Assembly (NCBI GenBank): GCA_963838735.1
Contig: CAWISG010000010.1
Location: 1-64,000 of the forward strand
DNA: 64,000 nucleotides
From: Parerythrobacter_A sp963838735
Lineage (GTDB): Bacteria; Pseudomonadota; Alphaproteobacteria; Sphingomonadales; Sphingomonadaceae
Direction: 5' to 3'
The notes below the pieces were generated by a model. The model worked only from the letters and a program-made list of their open reading frames with translations, was not told where the DNA came from and made no database searches. Shown in pieces: positions 37,355-53,140 of this stretch (position 1 is the stretch's first letter; every line of letters begins with the position of its first letter). Made by a program: the position numbers and the translations under genes.

Positions 37355-37804
37355 TCAGACGAAGTACATCGTCATCCATTCGCAGATCAAAGCGGGCTTT
37401 TCCTCGCCTTCGATCTCGATGGTGATTTCCACCGTCTGCTGCCACTGGCCGGGGCGTTTTTCGATCATTTCCAGCAGTTTCCAGTGGCCGCGGATTTTTT
37501 TGCCGCTGCGCACCGGATTGATGAAGCGGGTTTTGTTGCCCCCGTAATTCACCGCCATCTTGATGCCTTCCATCCGCGGCACGTCGGATTCGGCGGTGAG
37601 GTAGGGGATCATCGACAGCGTCAGGAAACCATGGGCGATGGTGCCGCCAAACGGCGTCATCTTGGCCTTTTCCTCGTCGATATGAATGAACTGGTGGTCG
37701 CCAGTCGCCTCGGCAAACTGGTTGATCCGGTCCTGCCCCATCTCGACCCATTCGCTGGTGCCGATGGTTTCGCCGGTTTTGGCTGCGATGTCCTGAGGTG
37801 TCAT
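37355..37804 (-). CDS. MaoC-family (R)-specific enoyl-CoA hydratase
   Basis: A hotdog-fold hydratase of 149 residues. The active-site Asp36 and His41 are in ATGDHQFIHIDEEKA, spaced as in PhaJ, and FGGTIAHGFLTLS is the second motif. Such enzymes link fatty-acid oxidation to PHA precursors by making (R)-3-hydroxyacyl-CoA. The adjacent thiolase gene supports this. CCAGGAC lies directly upstream of the ATG. Confidence 0.92.
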   Translation of the reverse strand: MTPQDIAAKTGETIGTSEWVEMGQDRINQFAEATGDHQFIHIDEEKAKMTPFGGTIAHGFLTLSMIPYLTAESDVPRMEGIKMAVNYGGNKTRFINPVRSGKKIRGHWKLLEMIEKRPGQWQQTVEITIEIEGEEKPALICEWMTMYFV

Positions 37805-37918
37805 GTCCTGGGTTCTCCCGATGGTGTCCGTGTTGTGTTTTGAACGCGCGACATGGCGGATTTGTGCCGCGTTCGCAACGCGGCAGGCAGTTCATCCAGC
37901 GGGGTTTGGGGTGTGACG

Positions 37919-39326
37919 CTACGACATCGCCGGTTGGGTTCGCATGGAGCGCGGTGCGCGCTGCGATGCTTCGCGTTCTCGCGCTTCGTGCGTACGGCAA
38001 TGATTGGCCAAGGCGATTTGGAAGCCCAGCAGCATGAACATGACTGGCTGGAAAGCGATCCCGACGAACACGGAGCCCAGCAAATATACCAGGTGCGCCT
38101 GTTGCAGCGCCACGCCGAGCGGTGCCTGCCAGGATGCCGCCACCGCTATTGCCGGGTCAGCGTCTCCGCCCGTTTCCGCCTCGATTGCGCGCTTGCGCCA
38201 GCGCCGGATGATACGTTCGGTCTGCACCAGAGCTGACCATATTGAGTGCAAGCCACAGGAACAGGCCGGGCCACCCCTGCTCGCCCAGCATTTCAAAATA
38301 GCTGGAATGAAAAGCGCGCTCGCTGTCGGTGACTTCCACGAAGCGGGTCTTGGTCGTGTTCCCGTCTTTCTGCTGCACGCGCATGTCGTAAGTGAAGCTG
38401 TTGGCGCGATAGGCGCTGAACCCGCCGCCGAGAGGGTTTTCCTTCGCATAATCCAGAGTCCACCCCCATACCGCGAGACGCGAAGAAGCGGATTCGTCGC
38501 CATCGGGCGCGCCGATGGTGCTCATGCGGTCCATGTAGCTTTGCGGCAGGAACGGCAGCGCGATCAGGCCCAACGCCGGAACCAGGGCCAGATAGACAAA
38601 CCGGTACTTGACCGATCGCAGTTTCAGGACCGCAAGCAACGCGATGCACAGCAGACCGGTTCGCGCCGCCGTTCCGATCGGCATCAGCAAGCATGCAAGG
38701 ATCATGGCATAGCCGAACGCTGTGACCACCCGGCTCGGCGCGAACACCGTGCCGTGTTTGATAAGCCACGCGATCAGGGGAATGATCGCGATTGCGACGG
38801 TTGAAATGATGGAGCTTTCGTAAAGCCCGGTGTTGTCGTTCACCAGCAGCTTGAGCGATTCGTATCCACCGCCGCCGAACACCGTTTTGATGCCGCCCGA
38901 TACGATGATTGCACCAAGCGACAATACGGTAACCAGCACCGCCGCCTCGATCCGTAGCCGCGTGCGCAGGGTAAGCGGCAGAAAAGCGGCAAACACCAGC
39001 GCTTTCCAGACCCAGTCCCATTTGGTCACCGCGAATTCGGGGAAGGCCGCGTGCATGGTCGTAAAGCCGCACCAGGCGAGCAGCGCGACGATAAGCGCCT
39101 GACGGATGGTGAAGCGCATGTCGCGTTTGGGGTCCATTGCCAGCCAGCCCAGAAAGGCGGCAGCGAATGTGATCAGCGAAACCGGGATGGCCCCCAGGAA
39201 CTCGATGCTGATTTTCTGCGGGCTAACGATATCGACATAAAGATAGACTAGCACCCAGACGAAGGGACGGCGCAGGCCGAGAACCATCAAACCCGCGAAG
39301 AATGCGAAAAGGAACAGGCTGGTCAT
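37919..39326 (-). CDS. O-antigen-ligase-like protein, exosortase A-associated (frame broken once)
   Basis: A polytopic membrane protein with about ten helices, resembling the putative O-glycosylation ligase family found with exosortase A. The first frame runs from the ATG at 39326 (GGAGG 12 bases upstream) to LFLWLALNMV. The frame then changes near 38246 (one extra base fits), giving QTERIIRRWRKRAIEAETGG and a further helix pair (LVYLLGSVFVGIAFQPVMFM) to the stop at 37919. Without repair the last 100 residues are lost. The span of 1408 bases is 3n+1. It probably joins polysaccharide or glycan units at the periplasmic face. Confidence 0.8.
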
Positions 39327-39455
39327 GCGTTCACTCACCCTCCATCGCGTGTCGTGCTCGCTTGGCGGGATAGGGGAACATGGTTTACCGTTCGTTACCC
39401 GATATCCGGCCCGCGCATATCGCCTGGCGTTCGGTCGCGTAGGACGGAACGCGCC

Positions 39456-40184
39456 ATGATCGGCCCCTGGTCACCGGTAGAGACGCAGCGCAGGGCGATG
39501 TTCCCGTCCGATGGCCATCCCAACCAGCTGCTGGAACGTGCGGTCGCGGCGCGTATCGGTCCCGAGACCGCCGTACTGGATATCGGCTGCGGCCGTACGG
39601 CGCCCAACCTGATGCCGCTGATCGGCAAGGCTGGCCCGCTTTACGGGATCGACGTAATCGACTTTACCGTCAGCGATCCGGCGTTGAACCTCTATCGTAA
39701 CGACGTGGGCGCGATGCGCGATATTCCAGACGCCAGCATCGACATTGCCTATTCGCGCGCGGTTATGGAGCATATCGACAATCCGGACGAAGCCTTTGCC
39801 GAACTGGCGCGCGTCCTGAAACCGGGCGGGGCATACATCTTCACCACGCCGAGCGTGTATGACTATGCCTCCATTCTCGCCAAGATCGTGCCCAACCGGT
39901 TCCATGCGAAGATCGTCAACGCGACCGAAGGACGCGCAGAGGAAGACGTCTTTCCGACCGTCTTCGCCTGTAATTCGCTCGGCCTGTTGCGGAGGCAGGT
40001 CGCGCGCGCCGGGCTCGTTATCGCGGACGGGCGCTATGTCGGACAGTATCCGAGCTATTTCATGTTCAATCGGCTGCTATTCTGGGGCGGTTCGATGTAT
40101 CAAAAAGCAATTGAACGCTTTGCGATAACGCAACCCTTGCAAGGCTGGATCTTCTGCGAAGTGCGCAAACCGCTGCGACAATAA
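39456..40184 (+). CDS. Class I SAM-dependent methyltransferase
   Basis: A methyltransferase of 242 residues. Motif I is VLDIGCGRTAP (from about residue 40), and the later segments YSRAVMEHIDNPDEAFAELARVLKPGG are typical of the Methyltransf_11 group. AGGA lies upstream of the ATG at 39456. It stands between polysaccharide genes, so methylation of a sugar or lipid-linked glycan is likely, but the acceptor is unknown. Confidence 0.88.
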   Translation: MIGPWSPVETQRRAMFPSDGHPNQLLERAVAARIGPETAVLDIGCGRTAPNLMPLIGKAGPLYGIDVIDFTVSDPALNLYRNDVGAMRDIPDASIDIAYSRAVMEHIDNPDEAFAELARVLKPGGAYIFTTPSVYDYASILAKIVPNRFHAKIVNATEGRAEEDVFPTVFACNSLGLLRRQVARAGLVIADGRYVGQYPSYFMFNRLLFWGGSMYQKAIERFAITQPLQGWIFCEVRKPLRQ

Positions 40185-40195
40185 AGCGCGGCCGG

Positions 40196-40330
40196 TTAGG
40201 ATCGTCGCCGACGTACCCTTTTGCCAGGCGGGGTGTGGCTGTCGTCGTCGAGATCGGCGCGCATGATCAGCTTCAACACCGCGATGGCGATGAGAGCGTG
40301 CGAAAGAGCGATGCTGAAGACGTCGACCAT
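40196..40330 (-). CDS. Predicted 44-residue membrane microprotein
   Basis: A short frame from the ATG at 40330 to the TAA at 40196. It has one hydrophobic helix (FSIALSHALIAIAVLKLIM, residues 5-23), then RADLDDD and a strongly basic C-terminus (KRVRRRRS). The composition, with one membrane helix followed by acidic and basic patches, is more protein-like than chance. It lies on the opposite strand between the methyltransferase and glycosyltransferase genes. Function unknown; it could be a small regulator or subunit of a membrane complex. Confidence 0.5.
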   Translation of the reverse strand: MVDVFSIALSHALIAIAVLKLIMRADLDDDSHTPPGKRVRRRRS

Positions 40331-40413
40331 TGGCCTCTCCCAGGTAGCGAGCCGCACCCCTACCGCCAAGCAGTTGACGCCGCGTTAAGCGTATTGCGGC
40401 TAAGGCGGGCGGC

Positions 40414-41670
40414 ATGACCCGCATTCTCCATGTTCTGGACCATTCGCTGCCGCTCCATAGCGGCTACACCTTCCGCACCCGCGCCATCATGAGGGCACAA
40501 GGCGCGGCGGGGCTGGAAGTGCGCGGGATCACCGGACAGCGGCATGCGGCGGACGGCGGTGACACCCAAACCATCGACGGGCTGACCTTTCACCGCACCC
40601 CGCCGCTGAAGAAAGGCCGCGCCATCGACACGGTGGGCCTGCGCGAATGGCGCGAGATCAGCAGCCTTGCGCGCAGCATCGAAACGCTTGCGAACACATG
40701 GCGCCCCGATGTGCTGCACGCGCATTCGCCTGCCTTGTGCGGGGAAGCGGCGGTTGCGGCCGGACGGCGCCTCGATATTCCGGTGGTTTATGAAATCCGT
40801 GCCTTCTGGGAAGACGCCGCCGTCGGCAATGGCACGGGTCGCGTGCAATCGGTCAAATACCGGCTGACCCGCGCGCTGGAAAACCATGTCGTCGAGCGTG
40901 CCCATGCGGTGTTCACCATTTGCAAAGGCCTGCGCGACGATCTTGTGGCGCGCCCCGCCGCGTCGGCAGGCTGGGCCGGGAAGATCGGCATTTCGCCCAA
41001 TGGGGTCGATATGGGCCTGTTCGGCGCGCCCGTAGCGCGCGACGATGCGCTGGCGCACGAACTCGGCATTGCCGACGATACGCCGATCATTGGCTTCATC
41101 GGCAGTTTCTACGATTACGAGGGACTGGACGATCTTATTGCCGCGCTCCCCGCCATTCGCCGCGAGCATCCCGGCACGAGGCTGCTGCTGGTCGGCGGCG
41201 GTCCGCGCGATGCGGCCCTGCGCGCCCGCGCCGCGGCGTCACCCGCACCCGGCGCGGTAATTTTCTCAGGCCGTGTACCGCATGAGGAAGTGGAGCGGTA
41301 TTATTCGCTGATCGACATTCTCGCCTATCCGCGCAAGCGCAGCCGCCTGACCGATCTCGTCACGCCGCTGAAACCGCTGGAAGCAATGGCGCAGGGCCGC
41401 CTGGTTGCCGCCTCCGATGTGGGCGGCCATCGCGAGTTGGCGGAAGACGGCGTCTCCGCCGTGCTGTTCCCGCCGGACGATCCGGCGGGCGCGGCGCGCG
41501 TTCTAGGCCGGATGCTGGCGAACCGGGCGAACTGGGCCGCGATGCGGGATGCCGCACGCCAGCATGTTTCAGCCAATCATGACTGGGCTGCCAACGTTCA
41601 GCGTTATCAAAGCGTTTACCAACACTTGCTAGCCCGTTTCCCGCACCACGCCATCCCCGTGCCCGCCTAG
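40414..41670 (+). CDS. Family 4 glycosyltransferase, exosortase A-associated type
   Basis: A GT-B glycosyltransferase of 418 residues. The N-terminus MTRILHVLDHSLPLHSGYTF is characteristic of the exosortase-A-associated (Daro_2409-like) group. The C-terminal donor-binding region has GFIGSFYDYEGLDDLI, LLLVGGGPRD and PLKPLEAMAQGRLVAASDVGGHREL. It probably adds a sugar to a lipid-linked oligosaccharide in the cytoplasm. The neighbouring ligase and methyltransferase fit one exopolysaccharide pathway. Confidence 0.9.
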   Translation: MTRILHVLDHSLPLHSGYTFRTRAIMRAQGAAGLEVRGITGQRHAADGGDTQTIDGLTFHRTPPLKKGRAIDTVGLREWREISSLARSIETLANTWRPDVLHAHSPALCGEAAVAAGRRLDIPVVYEIRAFWEDAAVGNGTGRVQSVKYRLTRALENHVVERAHAVFTICKGLRDDLVARPAASAGWAGKIGISPNGVDMGLFGAPVARDDALAHELGIADDTPIIGFIGSFYDYEGLDDLIAALPAIRREHPGTRLLLVGGGPRDAALRARAAASPAPGAVIFSGRVPHEEVERYYSLIDILAYPRKRSRLTDLVTPLKPLEAMAQGRLVAASDVGGHRELAEDGVSAVLFPPDDPAGAARVLGRMLANRANWAAMRDAARQHVSANHDWAANVQRYQSVYQHLLARFPHHAIPVPA

Positions 41671-41740
41671 CGGTATCGGGAGGCCCGGGTACAAGAGCGG
41701 GGCCGGTCCGGACCCTCGCGCAGACAGGGAATTTCGCCAC

Positions 41741-43735
41741 GTGACACGGCGCACGACAACCAAGAACACGGCCCCGATCAGCACCCATCCCGCGTTTCCC
41801 GCAGTGGTGGCGCTGTGGTTTGCCGCCTTGCTCGGCCTGGGATCGCTGGTGATCCCGGTGGTGGTGTTCGAGAAGGCGGTTTCGGTCACCGGCCTCGCCG
41901 CAATCGGGCCGTTCGCTCCGCCACTGGGCACGACATCGCGCCTGCTGATTGCAGGGGCCTGCACGATTATCGGCGCCATCGTGGGCATCTTCCTCGCCCG
42001 CCGTGTCGCCATCGCGCAAGAGGCAGCGCAACTGGCCGCCCTGCCCGACGATGTGCGCGAGTCCGCGACGGAATATGGTAGCGGCTTTGGCCAGCGTCAC
42101 GATGGCGCGGTCGCCACGCCCAGAAAACCTATTTCCGCCCGCGATGAACTCGGCGCGGATAGCTTCGATGATCCCACGGGGCTGGCACGCGAAGAAGATG
42201 CGGCGCAGCAGCGTCCCGACGACGCACCGGTGCCCGGTTTCAGCGACACCGGTCTCGGCAGCACGCCTGGGGCCAGGCGCATGCCCGGCCGCCGCCGTCC
42301 GCTGTCGGTCACCGATGAAAATGAACGCAGCGAATATCTCGATCGTGCTCCGGTGCCCGGCATTGCGGATACTCCGGCAGAGGGTGAAGCCGCCTCGGCG
42401 CAAACCGACACCGCCGAACCGGCCTATCGCGATGTGCCCGAGGGCCCGCTCGACCTTGTCGGTTTTAGCACCGGCCAGTATGACGACGAGGATTATGACA
42501 GTGTAGACGAGGACGACGATGTCCCGCTCGATCTAGACCTGTCGCTGGCGCAGCTTCGCAATCCGGGCCTTGCGCCGGAACCCGCCGATACCGCACCTGC
42601 GGATACCGGACCTGTCGATATCGGGCCTGTCGAGCCTGTTGGCGCTTCGTTAAACACCGATGCGCTAACATCTGCTGCACCGCGCGTTCCGGTCGCATTT
42701 GCCGCGCCCGGCAGCGAAGCGGGAACAGAGAGCCACAACCCGTTCGACACCGCACCAGCCCCCCGACCGACACTCACACCGACACTCACACCGACACCGA
42801 CACCGGCATCGCGCGCGTTCGATGCGCCCGCTGAACCGGACGCGCAGACGACTGCCGAAACAGACACCCCAGCGGACAACCCCTTTCAGGAACCCATCGC
42901 CATGACCGGAAGTATCCCGCCTGCCAATTCGCCACTTGCCAACAAGGCCCCCGCCTACAACCCGCTTGCAGGATTTGCCGCCGAGCAACCGTCGCAGCGC
43001 CCCTTTGCCGAACCCGCTTCTGTGGACGAGCCCGTGGCAGCGCCGCAATTCGCCCAAGCGCCAGCTCAAGCGCCTGCCCCGGAACCTGTGCAGCCGCAGC
43101 CACCGCTGGAAGAGCTTGGCATGGTCGAGCTGGTCGATCGTTTCGCTCGCGCGCTAAAGGCGCATGGCAGCCTGCCCGTTGCCGCGCCTGCCGCATTGCC
43201 TGAATCCGCCCCGGCCAAGCCCGATTTCTCCGCGCCGCAGCCTTTTGTCGCCGCACCCGCACCCCCGCCCGCACCCGCGCCCGCTATGGCCTCGATGGTC
43301 CCTCCCGTCCCGGCTCCCGCACCCGCCCGCCCCGCTGCGCTGACGCCGGTGGCGTTCGACGATCCGGCACAGGATACGGATGAGGACGACAGCAGCGAAG
43401 ACGCATCGGGTTTCTCTTCGCTGCTTGGCATCCGCACTCGCCCCACCGGCGGCGAAGGCTTCGTGCGGGTCGACGAACAGGAAGACACCGATGGTGGCGA
43501 TCATCCGGTCGTCATCTTCCCCGGACAGGAAGCCTGTGCCGCCAAGCTGGCAAGCGAAGTCGGCAAACCCGACAATTTCGATCCTGCCGCGCCTTTCGGT
43601 CGTCCGTTCGACAGCCCGAACACCGCGCTCGACAATGCAAATCCGAAAGCCGGCGCGGCGGAAGACCCGAACGATACCGAACGCGCATTGCGCGACGCGC
43701 TGGAAAAACTGCAACGCATGTCCGGCGCCGCCTGA
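41741..43735 (+). CDS. Proline-rich membrane protein of unknown function
   Basis: A protein of 664 residues, not recognised. Two hydrophobic helices are near the N-terminus (about 19-45 and 66-90, PAVVALWFAALLGLGSLVIP and LLIAGACTIIGAIVGIFLA). The rest is long, disordered and rich in Pro, Ala, Asp and Glu. It contains short repeats such as APVPGFSDT / APVPGIADT and a TPTLTPTLTPTPTP run encoded by 12-bp DNA repeats. The C-terminal 100 residues have a more ordered helix (TERALRDALEKLQRM). The start is a GTG at 41741. A cell-envelope scaffold is possible but unproven. Confidence 0.7.
   Translation: MTRRTTTKNTAPISTHPAFPAVVALWFAALLGLGSLVIPVVVFEKAVSVTGLAAIGPFAPPLGTTSRLLIAGACTIIGAIVGIFLARRVAIAQEAAQLAALPDDVRESATEYGSGFGQRHDGAVATPRKPISARDELGADSFDDPTGLAREEDAAQQRPDDAPVPGFSDTGLGSTPGARRMPGRRRPLSVTDENERSEYLDRAPVPGIADTPAEGEAASAQTDTAEPAYRDVPEGPLDLVGFSTGQYDDEDYDSVDEDDDVPLDLDLSLAQLRNPGLAPEPADTAPADTGPVDIGPVEPVGASLNTDALTSAAPRVPVAFAAPGSEAGTESHNPFDTAPAPRPTLTPTLTPTPTPASRAFDAPAEPDAQTTAETDTPADNPFQEPIAMTGSIPPANSPLANKAPAYNPLAGFAAEQPSQRPFAEPASVDEPVAAPQFAQAPAQAPAPEPVQPQPPLEELGMVELVDRFARALKAHGSLPVAAPAALPESAPAKPDFSAPQPFVAAPAPPPAPAPAMASMVPPVPAPAPARPAALTPVAFDDPAQDTDEDDSSEDASGFSSLLGIRTRPTGGEGFVRVDEQEDTDGGDHPVVIFPGQEACAAKLASEVGKPDNFDPAAPFGRPFDSPNTALDNANPKAGAAEDPNDTERALRDALEKLQRMSGAA
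42766..42804 (+). repeat. 12-bp tandem repeat inside the proline-rich gene
   Basis: ACCGACACTCAC occurs twice in tandem (42766-42777, 42778-42789), followed by the related ACCGACACCGACACC. It encodes the Thr/Pro/Leu run. Such repeats can change length by slippage in multiples of four codons without breaking the frame. Confidence 0.75.
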
Positions 43736-43954
43736 CCCGCGTCGATAGGCGGTTGCGAGCTGCCTGCATACGAAAAATTGCTCCTGTCCGCTTGCAAAAC
43801 GCATATCGTGTCGGCATGTTCGCTTTTCACGACAGTTTTGCCGTGCGCGTTGCGCTTTCGCCCGATTGAGACTCCGCCGGAAGCATCCCGGCCCGGTCGC
43901 AAATCCGGTACCACCTGCCACGCCTGCGGCCCGCTATGACAGCAGGGTTCGACT

Positions 43955-48623
<4,669 letters not shown>

Positions 48624-48635
48624 AAAGAGAACCAC

Positions 48636-50072
<1,437 letters not shown>

Positions 50073-50082
50073 TTGTTGGCCC

Positions 50083-50751
50083 TTACCCCGCGCCCAGTGC
50101 CGCAAACCGTTCCACGTCGGGCGTGGTGCCGGACACGATCAGCAGATCGCCTTCTTCCACTTCGGTTTCCGGCACGGCGTAGACGAAATCGTCCTGCCGC
50201 CGCTTGATGCCGACCACGGTGATGTCGTGGCGGGTGCGCACGCCGCTGGCTTCCAGGGTCTTGCCGCAGATGGAGACCGGGGCGCGCAGTTTGGCGATGG
50301 CGAAGTTGTCGTCGAATTCGATATAGTCGATCATTCGGCCCGACAGGATATGCGCCACGCGGGCGCCCATCCGCGCTTCGGGATAGACGATATTGGTCGC
50401 ACCGGTGCGTTCCAGGATACGCCCGTGGTTCTCGTTGATCGCTTTGGCTACGATGGATGGCACACCAAGGTCGGACAGCGCCAGCACGGTCAGCACGCTG
50501 GCCTCCATATCGGTGCCGATGCCAACCACGACGCTGCCGTAATCGCCTGCGTCCAGCCGCCGCAGCGCGTCGATATCGGTCGTGTCGGCTTCCACCACCT
50601 GCGTTAGCCGGTCGGCGAACTGGTCAACCAGCGCGGGGTCGGCATCGATGCCCAGCACCTCGTGCCCCATCCGCATCAGCGAACAGGCGACCGCCCCGCC
50701 GAAGCGGCCCAGTCCGATCACCATCACCGGCACATGTTTCTTATCCGACAA
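50083..50751 (-). CDS. trkA: Potassium uptake regulatory subunit (TrkA/KtrA)
   Basis: A RCK-type protein of 222 residues that binds NAD(H) or nucleotides and gates the TrkH channel. The Rossmann motif is VMVIGLGRFGGAVA, then SDLGVPSIVAKAINENHGRIL, and the RCK-C domain at the C-terminus (VEEGDLLIVSGT). The start is a TTG at 50751, inside the 3' end of trkH: GAGGAG stands seven bases before it, whereas internal ATG or GTG codons lack a site. It overlaps trkH by 11 bases. Confidence 0.9.
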   Translation of the reverse strand: MSDKKHVPVMVIGLGRFGGAVACSLMRMGHEVLGIDADPALVDQFADRLTQVVEADTTDIDALRRLDAGDYGSVVVGIGTDMEASVLTVLALSDLGVPSIVAKAINENHGRILERTGATNIVYPEARMGARVAHILSGRMIDYIEFDDNFAIAKLRAPVSICGKTLEASGVRTRHDITVVGIKRRQDDFVYAVPETEVEEGDLLIVSGTTPDVERFAALGAG

Positions 50752-52069
50752 TCGGGTTCTCCTCGGGATAACGGAATTTCTGCCTGCCGCCACCAAGGGC
50801 CAGCGCGGTGGCCACGGTGATGGTTCCCACCCGCCCAACGAACATCAGCACGATGATGACCAGTTGGCCCGTCACGGGCAGGTCGGCGGTGATGCCGGTG
50901 CTGAGGCCGACGGTGGCAAAGGCGGACACGGCCTCGAACAGCACGTCGCGGATCGGCAGTTCGGTGACCGCCATGATGATCGCGCTGCCGGCCAGGATCA
51001 GCGTTATCGCCAGCGTCGCCACGGTCAGCGCCTGCCGCTCGGTATCGCGGCCGATGCGGCGGCCGAACAGGTTGGCATCGCGCTGGCCCCTGATTTCGGA
51101 CGCGACCACCGCCAGCAGCAGTACAAAAGTTGTGATCTTGATCCCGCCCGCCGTGCCCGCGCTGCCCCCGCCGATGATCATCAGCAGGTAATTCACCAGC
51201 ACCGTGGCATCTGTGAAGCTGCCGACATCGAGGCTGTTGAACCCGGCAGTGCGTGGCATGACCGAGTGGAACATCGCGTTGAGCGCCTTGCCGCCCGCGT
51301 CCATCGGCCCCAGCGTCGCGGCGTTGTTCCATTCCAGCACCAGCATGGCGAGGAAGCCGAAGGCCAGCAGCACGGCGGTGCCGGTGACGGTAATCTTCGA
51401 ATGCAGTGTCCAGCTCTTGAACGCGAACGGGCGATGGCGCAGTTCCTGCATCACGGGAAAGCCCAGCGCGGTGATGATGACCGCCAGCATGATCGGCCCG
51501 AGCATGACCGGGTCCGACTGAAAACCCATCACGCTGTCCGAAAAAGACGAGAACCCGGCATTATTGAACGCGCTGACCGAATGGAACACGCCATGCCACA
51601 GCGCCTCGCCCCAGCTGGCATCGTAGGCCATCCGCAGGCGCAGCACGAGGATTGTCGCCACCACCAGCTCCACCGTTAATGTGATGACCAGCACCAGTTT
51701 GAGCACCGATTGCGCGTCGCCCAGCTGCAACCGGCTGCGCTCCACCTGCGTCGCCATCCGGTCGCGCATGCGGAAGGTGCGGCCCGCCAGCAGGCCCAGC
51801 AGCGTGGCGGCGGTCATGATGCCGAAGCCGCCGATCTGGAACAGCAGCAGGATGACAGCCTGCCCGAAGCCGGACCAGTAGGTGGGGGTATCGACCACGA
51901 TCAGCCCGGTGACAGCGACAGCGGATGTAGCCGTGAAGAAGGCGGTCATGAACGGCGCAGTGCCCGCATCGTCACGCGCGACAGGCAGCATCAGCAGCGC
52001 CGTCCCCAGCGCGATGGCGACAAGGAACAACACGGGAATCAGCCGGACGGGATTGCTGCCAAGATGCAT
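50741..52069 (-). CDS. trkH: Potassium uptake transmembrane protein (TrkH/KtrB family)
   Basis: A membrane subunit of 442 residues with about eight to ten helices and the K+ channel pore fold. Selectivity-filter-like Gly-containing loops are visible, e.g. ATSAVAVTGLIVVDT, FHSVSAFNNAGFSSF and SVMPRTAGFNSLDV. The last codons overlap the trkA start. The length fits the KtrB/TrkH range. This pair forms a high-capacity K+ uptake system. Confidence 0.93.
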   Translation of the reverse strand: MHLGSNPVRLIPVLFLVAIALGTALLMLPVARDDAGTAPFMTAFFTATSAVAVTGLIVVDTPTYWSGFGQAVILLLFQIGGFGIMTAATLLGLLAGRTFRMRDRMATQVERSRLQLGDAQSVLKLVLVITLTVELVVATILVLRLRMAYDASWGEALWHGVFHSVSAFNNAGFSSFSDSVMGFQSDPVMLGPIMLAVIITALGFPVMQELRHRPFAFKSWTLHSKITVTGTAVLLAFGFLAMLVLEWNNAATLGPMDAGGKALNAMFHSVMPRTAGFNSLDVGSFTDATVLVNYLLMIIGGGSAGTAGGIKITTFVLLLAVVASEIRGQRDANLFGRRIGRDTERQALTVATLAITLILAGSAIIMAVTELPIRDVLFEAVSAFATVGLSTGITADLPVTGQLVIIVLMFVGRVGTITVATALALGGGRQKFRYPEENPIVG

Positions 52070-52109
52070 CGTGCGCTTCTCTGCCCGAAATTCCCGGTTG
52101 TGCTAGTGT

Positions 52110-53084
52110 CTAATTCGCTTCCGGTCCCGCGCACACTTCCGCCCGCATCGCCCGGTGGTCCGCGCCATTGTCAGGCAGCACGCTGAACGAACGCAACTCC
52201 ATCCCGCCGCGCAACATGATCTGGTCCAGCGGCCAGCCCAGTGCCGTCATGTCCGCCGGAAACGTCGCATAGGTGCCGCGCCCGATGCGTGGATCGCGCC
52301 AGTTGCCCTGCTTGCGGAACGTCGTCGTCGTGCGCGACCACGGCACGTCGTTGAAGTCGCCCATCACCAGCGCATTGGCCAGCCCGTCGGGCGTTTGCCG
52401 CCCCGCGTTCAGGATATTCTCGTCGCGCATTTGCGTATTCGTACCCGGCACCGGCGGTTTGGGATGCAGGCCGATAAATTCGAACGCCGCGCCATTGGCA
52501 AGGTCCAGCGTGGCATAGAGCGTGGGCGTGTTGCGCGAGGTGTTCTCGACCACGCGCGCGCTGCGCACCGGCACGCGCGAGGCGAAGATCATGCCGTAGG
52601 CATTGGGCTGAATTTCGGACAGCGTGGTGTCGTAGCGTGCCAGCACCGGCGCAAGCTTGCGCGCCCAGCGCGCATCCGGCTCCATCACCAGCAGGATGTC
52701 GGCATCCGCCTGCTCGATCTGATCGATCACGGCGCGATGGTCCGTATTCTTCATCTTCACATTGAGCGCCAACGCCGTGAAGCATTGCGACCCTTGCGCC
52801 GGATCGGACAGTGCGATCTCTTCGCCTGCAAACGAAGTATAGGGCCAGATGCGCCAGAAATTCAGCGCCGCGACGACGAGGAACACAACCCCGACCATCC
52901 GGCGCTTGCCGTGCAGGACCAGCATCGACACAGCTGCCAGTATCAGCGCAAGGTACAGGTGCGGTTCGCGCACCAGGTCGAAGGCGCGCACGAACCACTG
53001 GTCGCCATTGGTGAAAGAAGCGAGCGTCGCAAGCAGCGAAAGCCCCGCGAAGAAAGTCAGCAATCCGAACGCGATTCTGCGCAT
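52110..53084 (-). CDS. Membrane-anchored endonuclease/exonuclease/phosphatase-family protein
   Basis: A protein of 324 residues with two or three N-terminal hydrophobic segments (IAFGLLTFFAGLSLLATLAS, LYLALILAAVSMLVL) and a C-terminal EEP domain. Catalytic signature segments are LLVMEPDARW, ALVMGDFNDVPWS and NGADHRAM. I chose the ATG at 53084. Related proteins in this group are of uncertain substrate (nucleic acid, inositol phosphate or lipid). Confidence 0.85.
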   Translation of the reverse strand: MRRIAFGLLTFFAGLSLLATLASFTNGDQWFVRAFDLVREPHLYLALILAAVSMLVLHGKRRMVGVVFLVVAALNFWRIWPYTSFAGEEIALSDPAQGSQCFTALALNVKMKNTDHRAVIDQIEQADADILLVMEPDARWARKLAPVLARYDTTLSEIQPNAYGMIFASRVPVRSARVVENTSRNTPTLYATLDLANGAAFEFIGLHPKPPVPGTNTQMRDENILNAGRQTPDGLANALVMGDFNDVPWSRTTTTFRKQGNWRDPRIGRGTYATFPADMTALGWPLDQIMLRGGMELRSFSVLPDNGADHRAMRAEVCAGPEAN

Positions 53085-53140
53085 GTTTGCCCCCGAGCCA
53101 TGCAATTGAACGGCGGGCCTAGAGTGTTGCAGGGGCGCTG

